In this document: positions 44,038 through 54,183 of the stretch, piece by piece
Numbering within the stretch: position 1 is the stretch's first letter
Layout of the letters: each line of letters starts with the position of its first letter
Origin: Heliopora coerulea
Taxonomy: Eukaryota > Cnidaria > Anthozoa > Scleralcyonacea > Helioporidae
Reading direction: 5' to 3'
DNA length: 64,000 nt
Assembly: GCA_030142905.1 (NCBI GenBank)
Contig: JASJOG010000070.1
Span: forward strand, 1,049,501-1,113,500
Notes under the pieces: generated by a model
What the model was told of the DNA's origin: nothing
The model's input: only the letters and a program-made list of their open reading frames with translations
The model's database searches: none
Position numbers and translations under genes: made by a program

Positions 44038-44827
44038 TTACCGGGATATGAATTGATATTTACAGTATTTACATCTAATACGAACGTCGTGCATGGAATC
44101 GTTTATTTCCTTGATTATTAGATCATAATCGTTGGAGACAATACATTTATACTCATTATCTTCATATCTCTCTATTAGTTTTTTCTGCTGTTCTGATAAA
44201 ACACCATTACACTGAGGGGTCTTGAATTCAATACACATACCTTTATAATTCTTATGAAGATTTTGAATGATTAGATCAGGTTGACCTTTCATGTATCCTT
44301 TATTAAATGATTTAATACGTTTTTGTTTTGTATCTTAGTTTCCTCCAAGTCTGACTACCATTAATACATCTGGTAAAATCGCCTAAAAAATTGTACGACT
44401 TTCGTATGTAAATCGTATTCATCTTCTATTTTAAATATTAATGTATTAGTATTGTTAAAAATTCTGTAGTATCCATACTTTCTTATAGATGGTAATGCTT
44501 CAGAGAACATCCAAGATTTAAATATTTTCGTAGTTTCTAGTTTAGATCCAAAAATAAGCGAGTAAAGACCTGGCTCTGATATAAAAATAGTGTGTGGTTG
44601 AACATTTTTAATGGGGCTCCTGTTCGTTACTCCCTTTAAATTTCCATATTCTGATTTATATTCACACTCTACATGATCTTATATTGCCTTTCTTTGTTTT
44701 TCGTAACCCAATAATGTGGCAACCTCTTTACCCTTGAACCAAATATTCTGCTTATTGTCGACATAAGCGTCGACATAAGGGATATATTTAAATCTTTGTT
44801 TTCAAATTTCTTTACTATTAGTGACAT
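44038..44827 (-). pseudogene. BRO-N / PD-(D/E)XK nuclease fusion protein
   Basis: Starts MSLIVKKFENKDLNI at 44827. After a 12-bp tandem repeat and frame shift comes a BRO-N (antirepressor-type DNA-binding) domain: IWFKGKEVATLLGYEKQRKA, a TAA, PHTIFISEPGLYSLIFGSK, FKSWMFSEALPSIRKYGYY. A second part follows after one frame change and one TAA: KGQPDLII, MCIEFKTP (the PD...ExK nuclease core), LSEQQKKLIERY, CIVSNDYDLII, and a terminal CKYC pair. The nuclease half resembles VRR-NUC-like Holliday-junction or replication nucleases. BRO proteins are common in large DNA viruses of invertebrates. Broken in at least three places. Confidence 0.75.
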
Positions 44828-45240
44828 ATTATACACTGTTATATAATATGTTCTTATATAATTTTATAACCACTATTTTTACTGTTTGTTTTTGGGGTCT
44901 TGAAACTACTTTACAGTTTTACAAAAGTGGTTTTTCCTTAAAATGCCTATACGGACCTTCGAAAGATTACATATTTGTAAGATTTGAGTTCTTCCGATAA
45001 AAGTTGTAGTATATCTTGTATTAGAAAAATTTCATTTTCATGGATTTTTTCGCTGCTAAAGTTGACTATTTTGAAGCTTTTCAACATTTGACCGTGTGAT
45101 AAAAAAGCTGGAATCTAGTTAGCGGACGTGACGTCAGTCCAGGAACACCAGTATGTAACAACAGTGATTATACGGTGCAAATACACCATATTTTCTTAGT
45201 GTAAGTTTTATTATTTTCAAAATCTTAGAGGGTGCCATAA
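44828..45240. other. Spacer between Maverick gene and inserted PLE
   Basis: Starts with the TATATAATATG-type box of the BRO-N gene. The remainder has no domain and probably belongs to the inserted PLE's 5' region. Confidence 0.45.
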
Positions 45241-46875
45241 CAATCTCAGCACTGGAGAACTTCCTGATTCTGCAGGGAATCTCTTCGTTGACACTCGCAC
45301 ACCTGTCATGTACTTTCTACCCAAAATTCACAAACCTAACAACCTAGGTAGGCCCATTGTGTCTACCTGTGGTTGTCCCACTTAGCTCATCTCCAGCTAC
45401 CTTGATCATGTTATGGCACCCCTGGTTAAGGAATTACCTTCCTACATCAGGGACACCAAACATGCTCTCCAAATCTTCCAAAACATCACCTTCTCAGGCA
45501 CCCAAACATTCATTTTCACCATGGATGTCAAATCCTTATACACTGTCATTCCGCATCATGAGGGTTTGAAGGCGCTTAAATTTTTCTTCGATAAGCGCCC
45601 CACCCAGGAACCGTCGACAACCACATTGATTCGTATGTCAGAGTTAGTGCTCACCCTGAACAATTTTTCCTTTGATGGTGAGCATTACCAACAGATAAGT
45701 GGTGTAGCAATGGGCACCAAAATGGGTCCTAATTATGCCAACTTGTTTGTTGGTTTTGTGGAAAAACAAATCTTTGAGCAGTACACTGGTCCTATGCCTG
45801 ATTTCTTTGGTAGGTACATTGATGACTGTCTTGGCACAGCATCATGTTCCCGTGTCGATTTGGAGCGGTTCATTAACTTTGTTAATGGTTTCCATTCCTC
45901 ACTCCAATTCACATGGGAGATCAGTGAGACCAGTGTGTCGTTCTTAGATGTACTTTTTTCCATCAATGGCAATAAACTCACCACCTCTGTGTTCTACAAG
46001 CCCTCTGACTCCCGTAGTTATCTCCTTTATTCCTCTTCCCACCCCAACCACACCAAAAGGTCGATCCCTTTCTCCCAGTTTCTTCGTCTTCGCCGCCTTT
46101 GCAGTGAAGATGAAGATTTTCAGACCAAAAGTTTGGAAATGAGAAACTTTTTTGTCCAGCGAGGCTATCCCACCCCCCTTCTCGAGACTGCCTTAACCAA
46201 GGCTGCCTAGATTCCCCGTTCGGATACCCTCACAGACTCTGTAGTCAATGTTTCCAAAGAAATCCCCTTAATGCTCACTTACCATCCCTTCAATTTCAAA
46301 GTAAGGGATGTCATCCGCAAGAACTTCCATATCCTAAAGAATGACCCTGAAACATCTTCCATTTTCCCCGATAACCCTCTAGTCTCTTTTTGGCACAGCA
46401 AAAACATCCGTGATTCCCTAGTTCATAGTTCCCTACCACAGGATATGTCGTCTCCCAAGGGCACATTTCCTGTGGCATCAAGAATTGCAAAACCTGTAGT
46501 TTCATAGATTCCTCCATTACAATTTCGGCTTCAAAATCTCAGTTCACTGTCAAACACCACTTCGCTTGTACCTCCTCCCATCTCATTTACTGCATCTCAT
46601 GCAGTAAATGTGGCATGCTCTACATTAGAGAAACTGGAAGTGTTTTGAGAGAGAGGTTTGGGGAGCATCGTCGTGCTGTTACTAAGAACGATGCTAATCA
46701 GCCTGTTGCCAGGCACTTTAACAATGCTAATCACAGCCTTTCGGATATGCAAATTCGAGCCTTAGTTCCCGTTTCCGGTAGCAATGATAGCCGCAAAAGT
46801 CAGGAAATGCGTCTCATTTCCAAACTTGGAACACTCCACCCCCATGGTATCAACGAGCGATTTTCTTACATTTAG
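45241..46875 (+). pseudogene. PLE of a second family, RT plus GIY-YIG, nearly whole
   Basis: Reads VMYFLPKIHKPNNLGRPIVS (RT motif), a TAG at about 45383, then FIFTMDVKSLYTVIPHHEG, ISGVAMGTKMGPNYANLFVG, FGRYIDDCLG with the catalytic YIDD, and VFYKPSDSRSYL. After a TAG at 46208 come TYHPFNFKVRDVI and, in another frame, a Cys cluster. The GIY-YIG part follows: YCISCSKCGMLYIRETG, RFGEHRRAV, NQPVARHFNNANHSLSDM, ending GTLHPHGINERFSYI. RT and nuclease together perform target nicking and reverse transcription. It is inserted in the Maverick, opposite to the surrounding genes. Confidence 0.85.
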
Positions 46876-47227
46876 CTCTCTATACACTTCATTTCATCAT
46901 CTCACCTTCTTCGCCATCCCATATTATTATTTTCTATCCACGCGCCATTTTTCGCCCCTTTTGCTGTCCACTTTTACATATAATTTGTCATGTGCTTTAC
47001 CCTTTCCTCATTTTGTGTTTGTTTTGACCACATTCATTCTATTGGTTCATTTTTGTCACGTGACACACTTTTTAGTTTTACTATAAAAGCCCACGTGTTT
47101 TTATGTATTCCGTGCAACTAATCTCCGGACGAAGGAGATTTTCTATATTTTAGACAGTGTATAACCTCAAGAACGCCGCTGTTTTATCGAAACTATCTAC
47201 ACTGGACCTCCGCGCCTTGATTATTGT
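46876..47227 (+). other. 3' tail of the inserted PLE
   Basis: Pyrimidine-rich, non-coding. ATCTCCGGACGAAGGAGAT at about 47120-47138 is a short hairpin. It is different from the hammerhead-like ends of the other PLE family. Confidence 0.5.
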
Positions 47228-47779
47228 TCATCCAATTGTTGTTGCTATTCCTGACAGTTTTAAAATTTTATCTAGTTCTAATTTTTTCCAGTTATCATAA
47301 TGGTATTGTATGTCGTCAACTATTTAATTTTTTTCGTTTGGATTGCTTATAACTCCGTCGGTAGTCTTAAATTTTCTAATTGGACGGACTCTTACACCAT
47401 TTTCATTAATATAAGGCTCTCCATAATATTCAATTTCGTAATTTGATACTAGCCCAGATACGCTTAATGTTTTTTCCAATAGAGAAATCTTGTTTTTCCA
47501 TTTGATGATTAATAAATCTCGGATTGGTACATTCTTTCTCCATTAATAGAACGTCTTCAATAAAGAAACCTATATTTCTGGCTTCATATAAACGATTTCC
47601 GAATAACTTTTTTAATGGATCTGAACGTTTAACCTCACTGCCTCGATTGATAACCAACCTTGATTATCTATTAAGTTATTCTCATCTGATCCACCCCCGA
47701 AATCTGTCTCCTCTTCTTCTTTTTCCTCCTCTTCTTGTCTCCTTGTATTATCTAGATTGTCTAACTCTATTGATTCCAT
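47228..47779 (-). pseudogene. Acidic unknown Maverick protein
   Basis: Starts MESIELDNLDNTRRQEEEEK at 47779, very Glu-rich, then NLIDNQGWLSIEAV. After a frame change the reading is DPLKKLFGNRLYEARNIGFF, IEDVLLMEKECTNPRF. A second change gives YYGEPYINENGVRVRPIRKF, a TAA, and LDKILKLSGIATTIG before the TGA at 47228-47230. The left border with the PLE tail is uncertain, so the end may be truncated. No family recognised. Confidence 0.5.
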
Positions 47780-48235
47780 ATATTAGTACCAAATATTTTA
47801 TCATATTTTTTAGACATTCGATTAGTAGGTGGGCATAAATCAATAACAACATCATCGATTAGTTTGAGATTACTCAGTAACATCACTTCTTCGTATGTCA
47901 TACCACGTAAATATGACTTTAACTGTGTCAGAATTTTTTGATATGATGTGTAAGCGAATCTACACATTTCTGTCTTAGTTTTGACATTACTATTAGAGAA
48001 ATAACCTTGGATTAAACCCCCTGGACCGCTAATACAACTTAGAACAATAGGATTCAATGTTATACCACCAACTATAGTACCAGTTACTGTCATTCCTATA
48101 CTTGTCATATTTAAACTCAGATTTCTTTTCTTTAGTTTTTTATACTTCTATTTATGGGAGGTGTAAAGCTTATGGCAGTATAAATACCATTTTTTCATTT
48201 TGTTTATTTCATCCTCAGACAAACTTTTCCATATA
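47767..48235 (-). pseudogene. Conserved unknown Maverick protein with hydrophobic segment
   Basis: Reading starts near WKSLSEDEINKMKKWYLYC at about 48235, meets a TAG (48148-48150), and continues in frame as KKLKKRNLSLNMTSIGMTVT, a hydrophobic stretch (GTIVGGITLNPIVLSCISGP), then EMCRFAYTSYQKILTQLKSY and KLIDDVVIDLCPP to a stop at 47767. The true start lies in or next to the TA microsatellite at 48234-48290 and cannot be fixed. Overlaps the following gene by 13 bp. One or two membrane passes are likely; function unknown. Confidence 0.55.
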
Positions 48236-48242
48236 TATATAT

Positions 48243-48290
<48 letters not shown>

Positions 48291-48422
48291 TATAACATAC
48301 ATTAAAAATTGAGATCAACCGTATCAATATTAAACCAATTGCAAAGTACATTATGATGAAGTAGAATATCATTCTCAGTTATTATTATTTATTTATACAC
48401 AGCGGAAAAAGAAGTATCACCC

Positions 48423-49363
48423 TTAAAAAGGAGCAATACCACTTGGATTAAGATCGCCAAAGGTCATCTGTGTTGAACCGAGTGAAGTTCTGCTTTGAAA
48501 ATTAGCAAGCTTTTGTCCATTACAATAAACTGAACTATGATTACCTGATGGTGTTGTATGTTTGTCCCAATGTATTTATAAACAAACCCATTTATTTGTT
48601 TCTCCAGCATTTGCTTTTGTTTTATATGGAGCTTTTGGTTTTTTAGCATTAACAGAATTACTACCGATAACAATGTAATCATTTGTTGAACTAGAAACAA
48701 CCAAATCACCAGAAGGGCCAAAGCAAACAAACTTATCAAAACCACCGTTATCATGTCCAATCAAACAATTACGAACCCAGTAATTATTTGCATCATAAGC
48801 TTTTATCCTATATACAATAAAAATATTTACAATACCTTTTGCCCCACTAACCACATTTAAATTGATATCACTTGTCAATCTTTGTGCCCCATCAAATTTT
48901 AAAAAATATCTATTTCCACTTTTTTCACTTTTTGTACATAATGAAGGTTGTAAATTACTTGTGTTTTGAACTGCATGATTTTCTTCTAGATCCTGATCAA
49001 TAGTTTTAGATACTTTTCTATTATTATTGTTATATACCAATTCATTATTATTTAAACCTCTATCAAAACGATATATACTTGAAACATGTGCTTTATAGTA
49101 TTCCCAGAACAATGTTTCACTTAACTTTTTCCTAAAATCAATTATTTTTATATAATTTGCTGAGGATGTTTGTTCTAGAACAGCTTTAGAAATTGCGTCG
49201 TAATCATAAATTGGTGTTGGAATGATTTCTATTGTCCATAATGACATGTTGATATCACCTTCCATTTTACCACCTGATAAAGAGAGGTTTTTTTATCAAC
49301 CCTTGTCTTCAATTCATCTATTTCATTTTTTGTTTTGTTTTCATAGCCATAAAATAAACTCAT
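48423..49363 (-). pseudogene. Fibre-like protein with LamG-like C-terminal domain
   Basis: Start MSLFYGYENKTKNEIDELKT at 49363, directly after TATAATATAGAA. One frame break near 49290 leads to a GGKMEGDINM motif, reminiscent of the trimeric shaft repeats of viral and phage fibres. It then runs open for 230 residues: KVSKTIDQDLEENHAV, YFLKFDGAQRLTSDINLNVV, NIFIVYRIKAYD, IGHDNGGFDKFVCFGPSGDL. The C-terminal beta-sandwich resembles a concanavalin/LamG fold. An in-frame TAA follows WVCL at about 48591; beyond it the frame continues IHWDKH..., VYCNGQKLANF, STQMTFGDLNPSG and ends at 48423. Receptor-binding role inferred from architecture only. Confidence 0.6.
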
Positions 49364-50874
49364 TTCTATATTATATAATATATTTGTTATTAAATAGGTT
49401 GTTATTCCCGATACAGTTAATATTGTAATTAATTCAGTATTGTGGTCATCGTTTTTAGTAGGTTCTTTTTTACTGTCACCAACTGGCGTTTTTTCTTGTT
49501 TTACTTTATTATTAGTTTCAATTTTTTATCCAAAGTATCTAGATGATGCGTTGGAGCTTGTTCCTGATGCACCTTTTGTGGTTGATTATTTGTCGTTCCA
49601 AACTAATTAACATTTTTGTTTAATCCGTAATTCATACTTTCTTCTGATGCTTTTAGCTTGTTGTTATATCCTACTATTGGTTTTTCTAAAATAATTGGAT
49701 TGCTAGGTATCAACCACAGAGTCTGACTAATGGCCATATTAAGAACCACATTAGTTGATGTTACTGCCTGATTTATATTGTTTATCCATGTTGATGTTTC
49801 ATAGTTTATAATAGAATCTTCTACAATCTGTCTAAAATCTTTTTGTGTCTCTAAAGCTGATGCTCTAGACCCTTAAATACTCTTTTTTATCCTAGCTTGA
49901 GCACCAAGTACACAATAAATATATGCCTTGATCGATTGATTAAGTAGTTTGGTTCCTTGAGATGTCAACCCATCTGATTTCTTTGGAATAGATTTCTTGT
50001 AGTCATTTTGTAAATCACGGATAAAACCAACACCGAGTCCATACGTTTTTGTAAATTTATTCATATCCACAGCGTCTTGTCCTAAATGTTCATTCTAATA
50101 ACCCGTAACTTCTTGCCATGTCCACTTAGGTGTATTATCTTTTAGAAAATTAGCATTATATTTATTCATTATGTACTGAATTATATTTTCTGGCATTGTT
50201 TCAAATTCTCGCATTATTCTACTAACTGTAAAGTATAAATGAAATCTCATAAGTGATGTAATTTGTTTAGGGACATCTGGTTTGAAAGTTAAGTGCTCTA
50301 TAGATATCCCTGATGCATAAGTTGCTATCCATGTTCCTACCAAAGATTGAAAATAAGGCTCTTTAAGATTCCACTTAGCATTGTTTCTAGTTGCTATATT
50401 TAGTGGAGGAAAATTACTCATGAAATAGTCTGTGTTATTTACATATACTTTGAATTGGTTTATTGGGTAAGGCAAACATATTCAACAGGGAAATTATCCC
50501 AATAATACTCTTTTCCATAAAAACCCACATGTCTTCTACCCTTTGGTAATTCCTGAACTTTACCACCTATTTTCCATATTTTTGGGAAACCATTATGTTT
50601 AACTTTAGAATTAAGGTATTTAGTCATTGATTTATCATTAAGGGAAAGATTATGACTTTTGTTAGAATAAAGGTATTTAGTCATTGATTTATCATTAAGG
50701 AATGTACTGCTTTTTATATCCGTGCTTAAAACATCCGAATTCTTGAAGTATATAGCAGTTGACTCTTGGATACTTTTTAATAAAATTAGCCCGCGTTTCT
50801 GCTCTTTTCTTTTTAGCATTTTCCATAGCCTTATCATAGTTCTTTCCGTAATAGTTTCTTAAAATTTGGTCCAT
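49364..50874 (-). pseudogene. Large conserved unknown Maverick protein with C-terminal membrane segment
   Basis: Starts MDQILRNYYGKNYDKAMENA at 50874. It changes frame in a region where a NDKSMTKYL segment is tandemly duplicated (50617-50700). It continues RRHVGFYGKEYYWDNFPVEY, LPYPINQFKVYV, NNAKWNLKEPYFQSLVGTW, LTFKPDVPKQITSLMRFHLY, NTPKWTWQEVTGY, a TAG, then TYGLGVGFIRDLQNDYKKSI, GTKLLNQSIKAYIYCVLGAQ, a TAA, and AISQTLWLIPSNPIILEK. The decayed C-terminus includes a membrane-type segment ELITILTVSGITTYLITNIL ending next to the start of the fibre gene. Originally about 500 residues. It looks like a structural protein from position and size, but no family was recognised. Confidence 0.55.
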
Positions 50875-50897
50875 ATATAATATACTATATATTATAC
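50875..50897. promoter_or_regulatory. 23-bp bidirectional AT-only promoter spacer
   Basis: The ATG of the minus-strand gene begins at 50874 and the ATG of the plus-strand gene at 50898. Between them lie 23 bases, all A/T except two C, and nearly palindromic (TATAATATA-C-TATATATTATA). Both directions therefore present a TATA-like box within a few bases of the start codon. It divides the leftward and rightward transcription blocks of the element. Confidence 0.7.
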
Positions 50898-51552
50898 ATG
50901 GAAGAAAATTACTGTGTTTATAGAAGGCAATAGCAAAGAACTTATTCTCGATGAGTCATTAGTTGTAATTCAGGATTCATATATTTATGTAAAAACAGCA
51001 TCTATATATTGGAATTACAGCAATGTTTTTTCTGGTTATAATGACACAGTTGTATATGGTTCTACAACCGTAAAATTTGAGCCAGGATATTGGACTTTTT
51101 ATTTAATTAAAAAGAAAATAGAGGCACTAAATAGTAATTTAACAATTAATGCTAACGAATACAATAATTCTTGTACTGTAACAACTGATGCCACTCTACA
51201 GTTAAAAAGATTTGGCGAACTTCTCGGTTTTGACAATAACACAATCAATTCCGGGGCTTCGAAAACTAGTAAAACTATTGATATTAATGGAGATTTAAGA
51301 TATATTCAAATTAACTGTGATGCAGTTGATCGTACATGTAACATAGATAACAATGGAAAACGTAGTGCAACACTTTTAACTCTTCCAATTACAACAAAAG
51401 AATCATTAAAAGGATCTGTTAGTCATTATGTTCATATTGAAAGTAAAACACCAATAAACAAAGGTGTTTATAATAAATTAAACTTTAATGTGCTTAGAAA
51501 TAATAACAAAACTCAATTTGTGTCAATACTATTGGAACTTTATATAATGTAA
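50898..51552 (+). pseudogene. Beta-rich structural-type Maverick protein
   Basis: From MEENYC at 50898 one indel (about 50914) leads into a 212-residue frame: VFIEGNSKELILDESLVVIQ, TASIYWNYSNVFSGYNDTVV, FEPGYWTFYLIKKKIE, LKRFGELLGFDNNTI, GDLRYIQINCD, LTLPITTKESLKGSVSHYVH, ending FVSILLELYIM. Alternating hydrophobic strands and a closing LLLELYI-type strand suggest a jelly-roll or similar all-beta fold, as in capsid-associated or penton-like proteins of this virus group. Similarity is by pattern only. The body is intact. Confidence 0.55.
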
Positions 51553-51562
51553 TGTAAAATAT

Positions 51563-52654
51563 ATGGATATTGAATTAGAACAAGGGCTACGAGATATTTA
51601 CTACAATCCTAAAACTGGTTACCAATCAGTTGAAAGATTATATCAAAAAGCATTAGATGAAGGTATCCCTGTTACTAGAAACCAAGTTAAATCATGATTG
51701 AAATCACAAGACACTTATACCAGATACAAGCCAATTGTTAGAAAACATAAATTTAGACAAACCAAAGTTAACTATCTTGGTAAGCAGAAACAGATGGATC
51801 TCTTTGATATGGGTTCATATAAAAACAAATAAAGGCTATTACTGAATACTGACAGCTATCGAAATTCTTAGTTTGTATTCATTTGCTATACCAGTTCATA
51901 AAAAAGATACTAATGACACTACAAAAGCAGTCACAGAATTATTGAGTCAGTTCAAAGAGAGATTTGGTGATTATCCTAAATTAGCGCAATTTGATGATGG
52001 AAAAGAATTCTACAATGTTGATGTAAAGTCGTTATTAGAAAAACATAATATAAAATACTTCTCTACTAATAGTGATAAAAAGGCTGGTGTTGTGGAAAGA
52101 TTCAATAGGACACTTAAAACTACTATGTGGAAGTACTTTTACAGTAAAGGGACATATAATTGGATTGACTTCTTAGATCAGTTAGTTTAAAATTATAATA
52201 ATACCAAACATAGTACTATTTTAATGAAACCAAAAGATGTAAATAAGAATAATTAGGACGAAGTTTGGACAACACTATATGGTCATTTTTATGGAGACTT
52301 ACCATTAGCTAAGTTTAAAATTGGTGAATACAGTTAGGATATCCAATTATAAAAGCATTTTCACAAAAGGTTATGAAGCTAATTTTACAGAACAACTGTT
52401 TAAAATCACCAAGGTTATTCGCGGTGATCCAACTGTTTATGAAATAGAGGATCTAGAAGGTAAACCAATTAATTGGGAAATTCTATGAAGAAGAGTTGTC
52501 AAGTGTTAATAAAAAGGACGATTTCTATAAAGTTGAAAAAATACTAAAAAGAAAAAAAGTAAAAGGCAAAAAAATGGTTCTTGTTAAATGGTTAGGTTAT
52601 GATAGTAAACATAATAGTTGGATTCCTGACAGTGATATACAAAATATAGAGTAA
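51563..52654 (+). pseudogene. Maverick integrase (rve) with chromodomain
   Basis: Starts MDIELEQGLRDIYYNPKTGY at 51563 (TAAAATATATG context). N-terminal helical/zinc-less region, then the RNase-H-fold core: QMDLFDMGSYKNK (first Asp), LAQFDDGKEFYN (second Asp), KAGVVERFNRTLK (Glu), i.e. a DDE catalytic triad, with YFYSKGTYNWIDFLDQLV. The C-terminal part includes FTEQ..KITKVIRGDPTVYE and a chromodomain YKVEKILKRKKVKG, MVLVKWLGYDSKHNSWIPDS. The enzyme would insert the linear element into host DNA; the chromodomain could steer it to particular chromatin. At least six stops or frame changes (for example near 51699, 51830, 52190, 52340) make it inactive. Confidence 0.9.
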
Positions 52655-52663
52655 TATATACAA

Positions 52664-53569
52664 TTGGCCGAAGGAGATTTTGATGATTATGAGATACAAG
52701 AAATAAACGAGGAAAAACATGAGGAGGAAAACAATAGAGATGAAGAAACCAACGACGACCTCCAACGGAGACTTGACAACCTCAGAAAGCTAACAATGGA
52801 GGACAATGGTTCTGGAACTGTTAAACCGGTTGATATAAGTGGATACATCCACGATATAAAAATTCATAAGAGAGTAATAAATAAATAAATCACTGAAGAT
52901 AGGAAAAGGTTTATCAAAGACAACCTTGGTTTAAATATTCGCGTTAAAGATGGCCCAGCTACGAAGGAATTATTGAGAGAAATGGTATTAACATTTAATG
53001 TAAAAGGAAAACCTAATGGAATAAACTACGAAGGGAGAAAAGTTGTTGTATCCAATGAAGGCGGTAAAACATTCAAATACCGTGTAAACAAAGAACATAG
53101 TGACATAACAAACAAGTTCAAGAAACTTTTTAACAAGGCGGTAGAAGAGCATAACAATATTCCTGATGGTGTAGTAGAACAACATGTTGTATCTGAAGGT
53201 GTGGTACCATATAATGATTTGGTCGATAATATTCTTTCAAAAAGCAGTAAAAAAATTAACACCAAACAAGAGGAAGATCAGAGATCAATTATCAAACAAG
53301 CAAGGAATATATCCATCAATGAGCAAGAAGTAAGAGAATTAGCAGGATCTTTGAATCCAAAGGGCTCAACAGATGAGAAGATAGATGCATTGGAAACTCT
53401 GCCTAACACATACCGTCTAAAAGCACTAAATGAAGAAGACCCAGTCAAAGAAACTTTTTACAAGAGGGTTAGTGACACAGCATTGTTAAAATCAGACTAT
53501 ATACGTATGCTAGATAAATCCGTTGCTTACATAAAAAAGGCTAGGATTATGGTCATCAATAAACTATAG
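52664..53569 (+). pseudogene. Conserved unknown Maverick protein next to integrase
   Basis: The frame opens at 52664 at a TTG where ATG is expected (context TATATACAATTGG). Acidic N-terminus (DFDDYEIQEINEEKHEEENN), then IHKRVINK, a TAA at about 52886, and in the same frame DRKRFIKDNLGLNI, TFNVKGKPNGINYEGRKVVV, a helical Lys/Glu-rich middle, NPKGSTDEKIDALETL and AYIKKARIMVINKL to 53569. About 300 residues in all. By recollection it accompanies the integrase in related cnidarian elements; function unknown. Confidence 0.55.
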
Positions 53570-53572
53570 ACT

Positions 53573-53616
53573 GAATATGAACGTGAACGAATATGAACGT
53601 GAACGAATATGAACGT
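53573..53616 (+). repeat. 16-bp tandem repeat (GAATATGAACGTGAAC), 2.8 copies
   Basis: Perfect short direct repeats directly after the last Maverick gene. They might mark the subterminal region of the element, but no matching inverted copy is visible at the truncated left end. Confidence 0.8.
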
Positions 53617-54122
53617 AGCTGAGTAACGCACTCAACTGAAGCGCACTGGACTATTAAAAATAACTAAGCTTGCCCACTCCATTGATAAATATAATGTAGT
53701 TGCTACTTTTAGTATGTTTGGAACTTCCCCTAAAAATTTACCTGCTAACAAAAAGGATCGTTCCAGTTGTTCTTAGGAAATTGGATTAAATGTCTCCCAA
53801 AGATGAGATTGTCTATACAGAGCAAGTAGTAAACAACAAAAAGACTGTCTAATAACGAGCCCAAAACAAAAACTAGGGTACAGGCAGAACGATGATGCAC
53901 GAAAATGTATAATTATTAAATAGTGTAATTCAAATATGGTACAACTAAATGATTAAAATAATGATTGAAGGTAAACGGAACAGAACAGAATTGGATAGAA
54001 TAGAATAGAATAAGATCGAATGGAATGGAGTGGAAGAGAATAGAGTAGAAAACAGAACAGAAACGGAATAGGAAATAGAAATAGAAATAGAAATTGAACT
54101 AGAAATAGAAATAGAAATAGAA

Positions 54123-54183
<61 letters not shown>

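Larger units (their letters stand above)
37950..53616. mobile_element. Maverick/Polinton (adintovirus-like) element, decayed
   Basis: About 15.7 kb. It is defined by a protein-primed family-B DNA polymerase (37950-40795), a retroviral-type integrase with chromodomain (51563-52654) and many short intron-less genes with A/T-rich spacers between them. Genes from 50874 downward are on the minus strand, those from 50898 upward on the plus strand. Nearly every gene has frameshifts or stops. Interrupted by a PLE (about 45.2-47.2 kb) and a SINE (41.9-42.2 kb), and truncated on the left by a PLE. No terminal inverted repeats were recognised; the right border near 53.6 kb is only where coding ends. These elements are integrated relatives of adenovirus-like DNA viruses. 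Confidence 0.85.

Noticed and set aside
45733..46142. Additional frames within the 45-kb PLE
   Set aside because: Shadows of the reverse transcriptase frame.
47120..47138. Hammerhead-type end for the second PLE family
   Set aside because: ATCTCCGGACGAAGGAGAT is only a short hairpin; neither CTGATGA nor GAAA core strands are present.
48102..48372. YIYIYIY-type small proteins
   Set aside because: Translation of a TA microsatellite.
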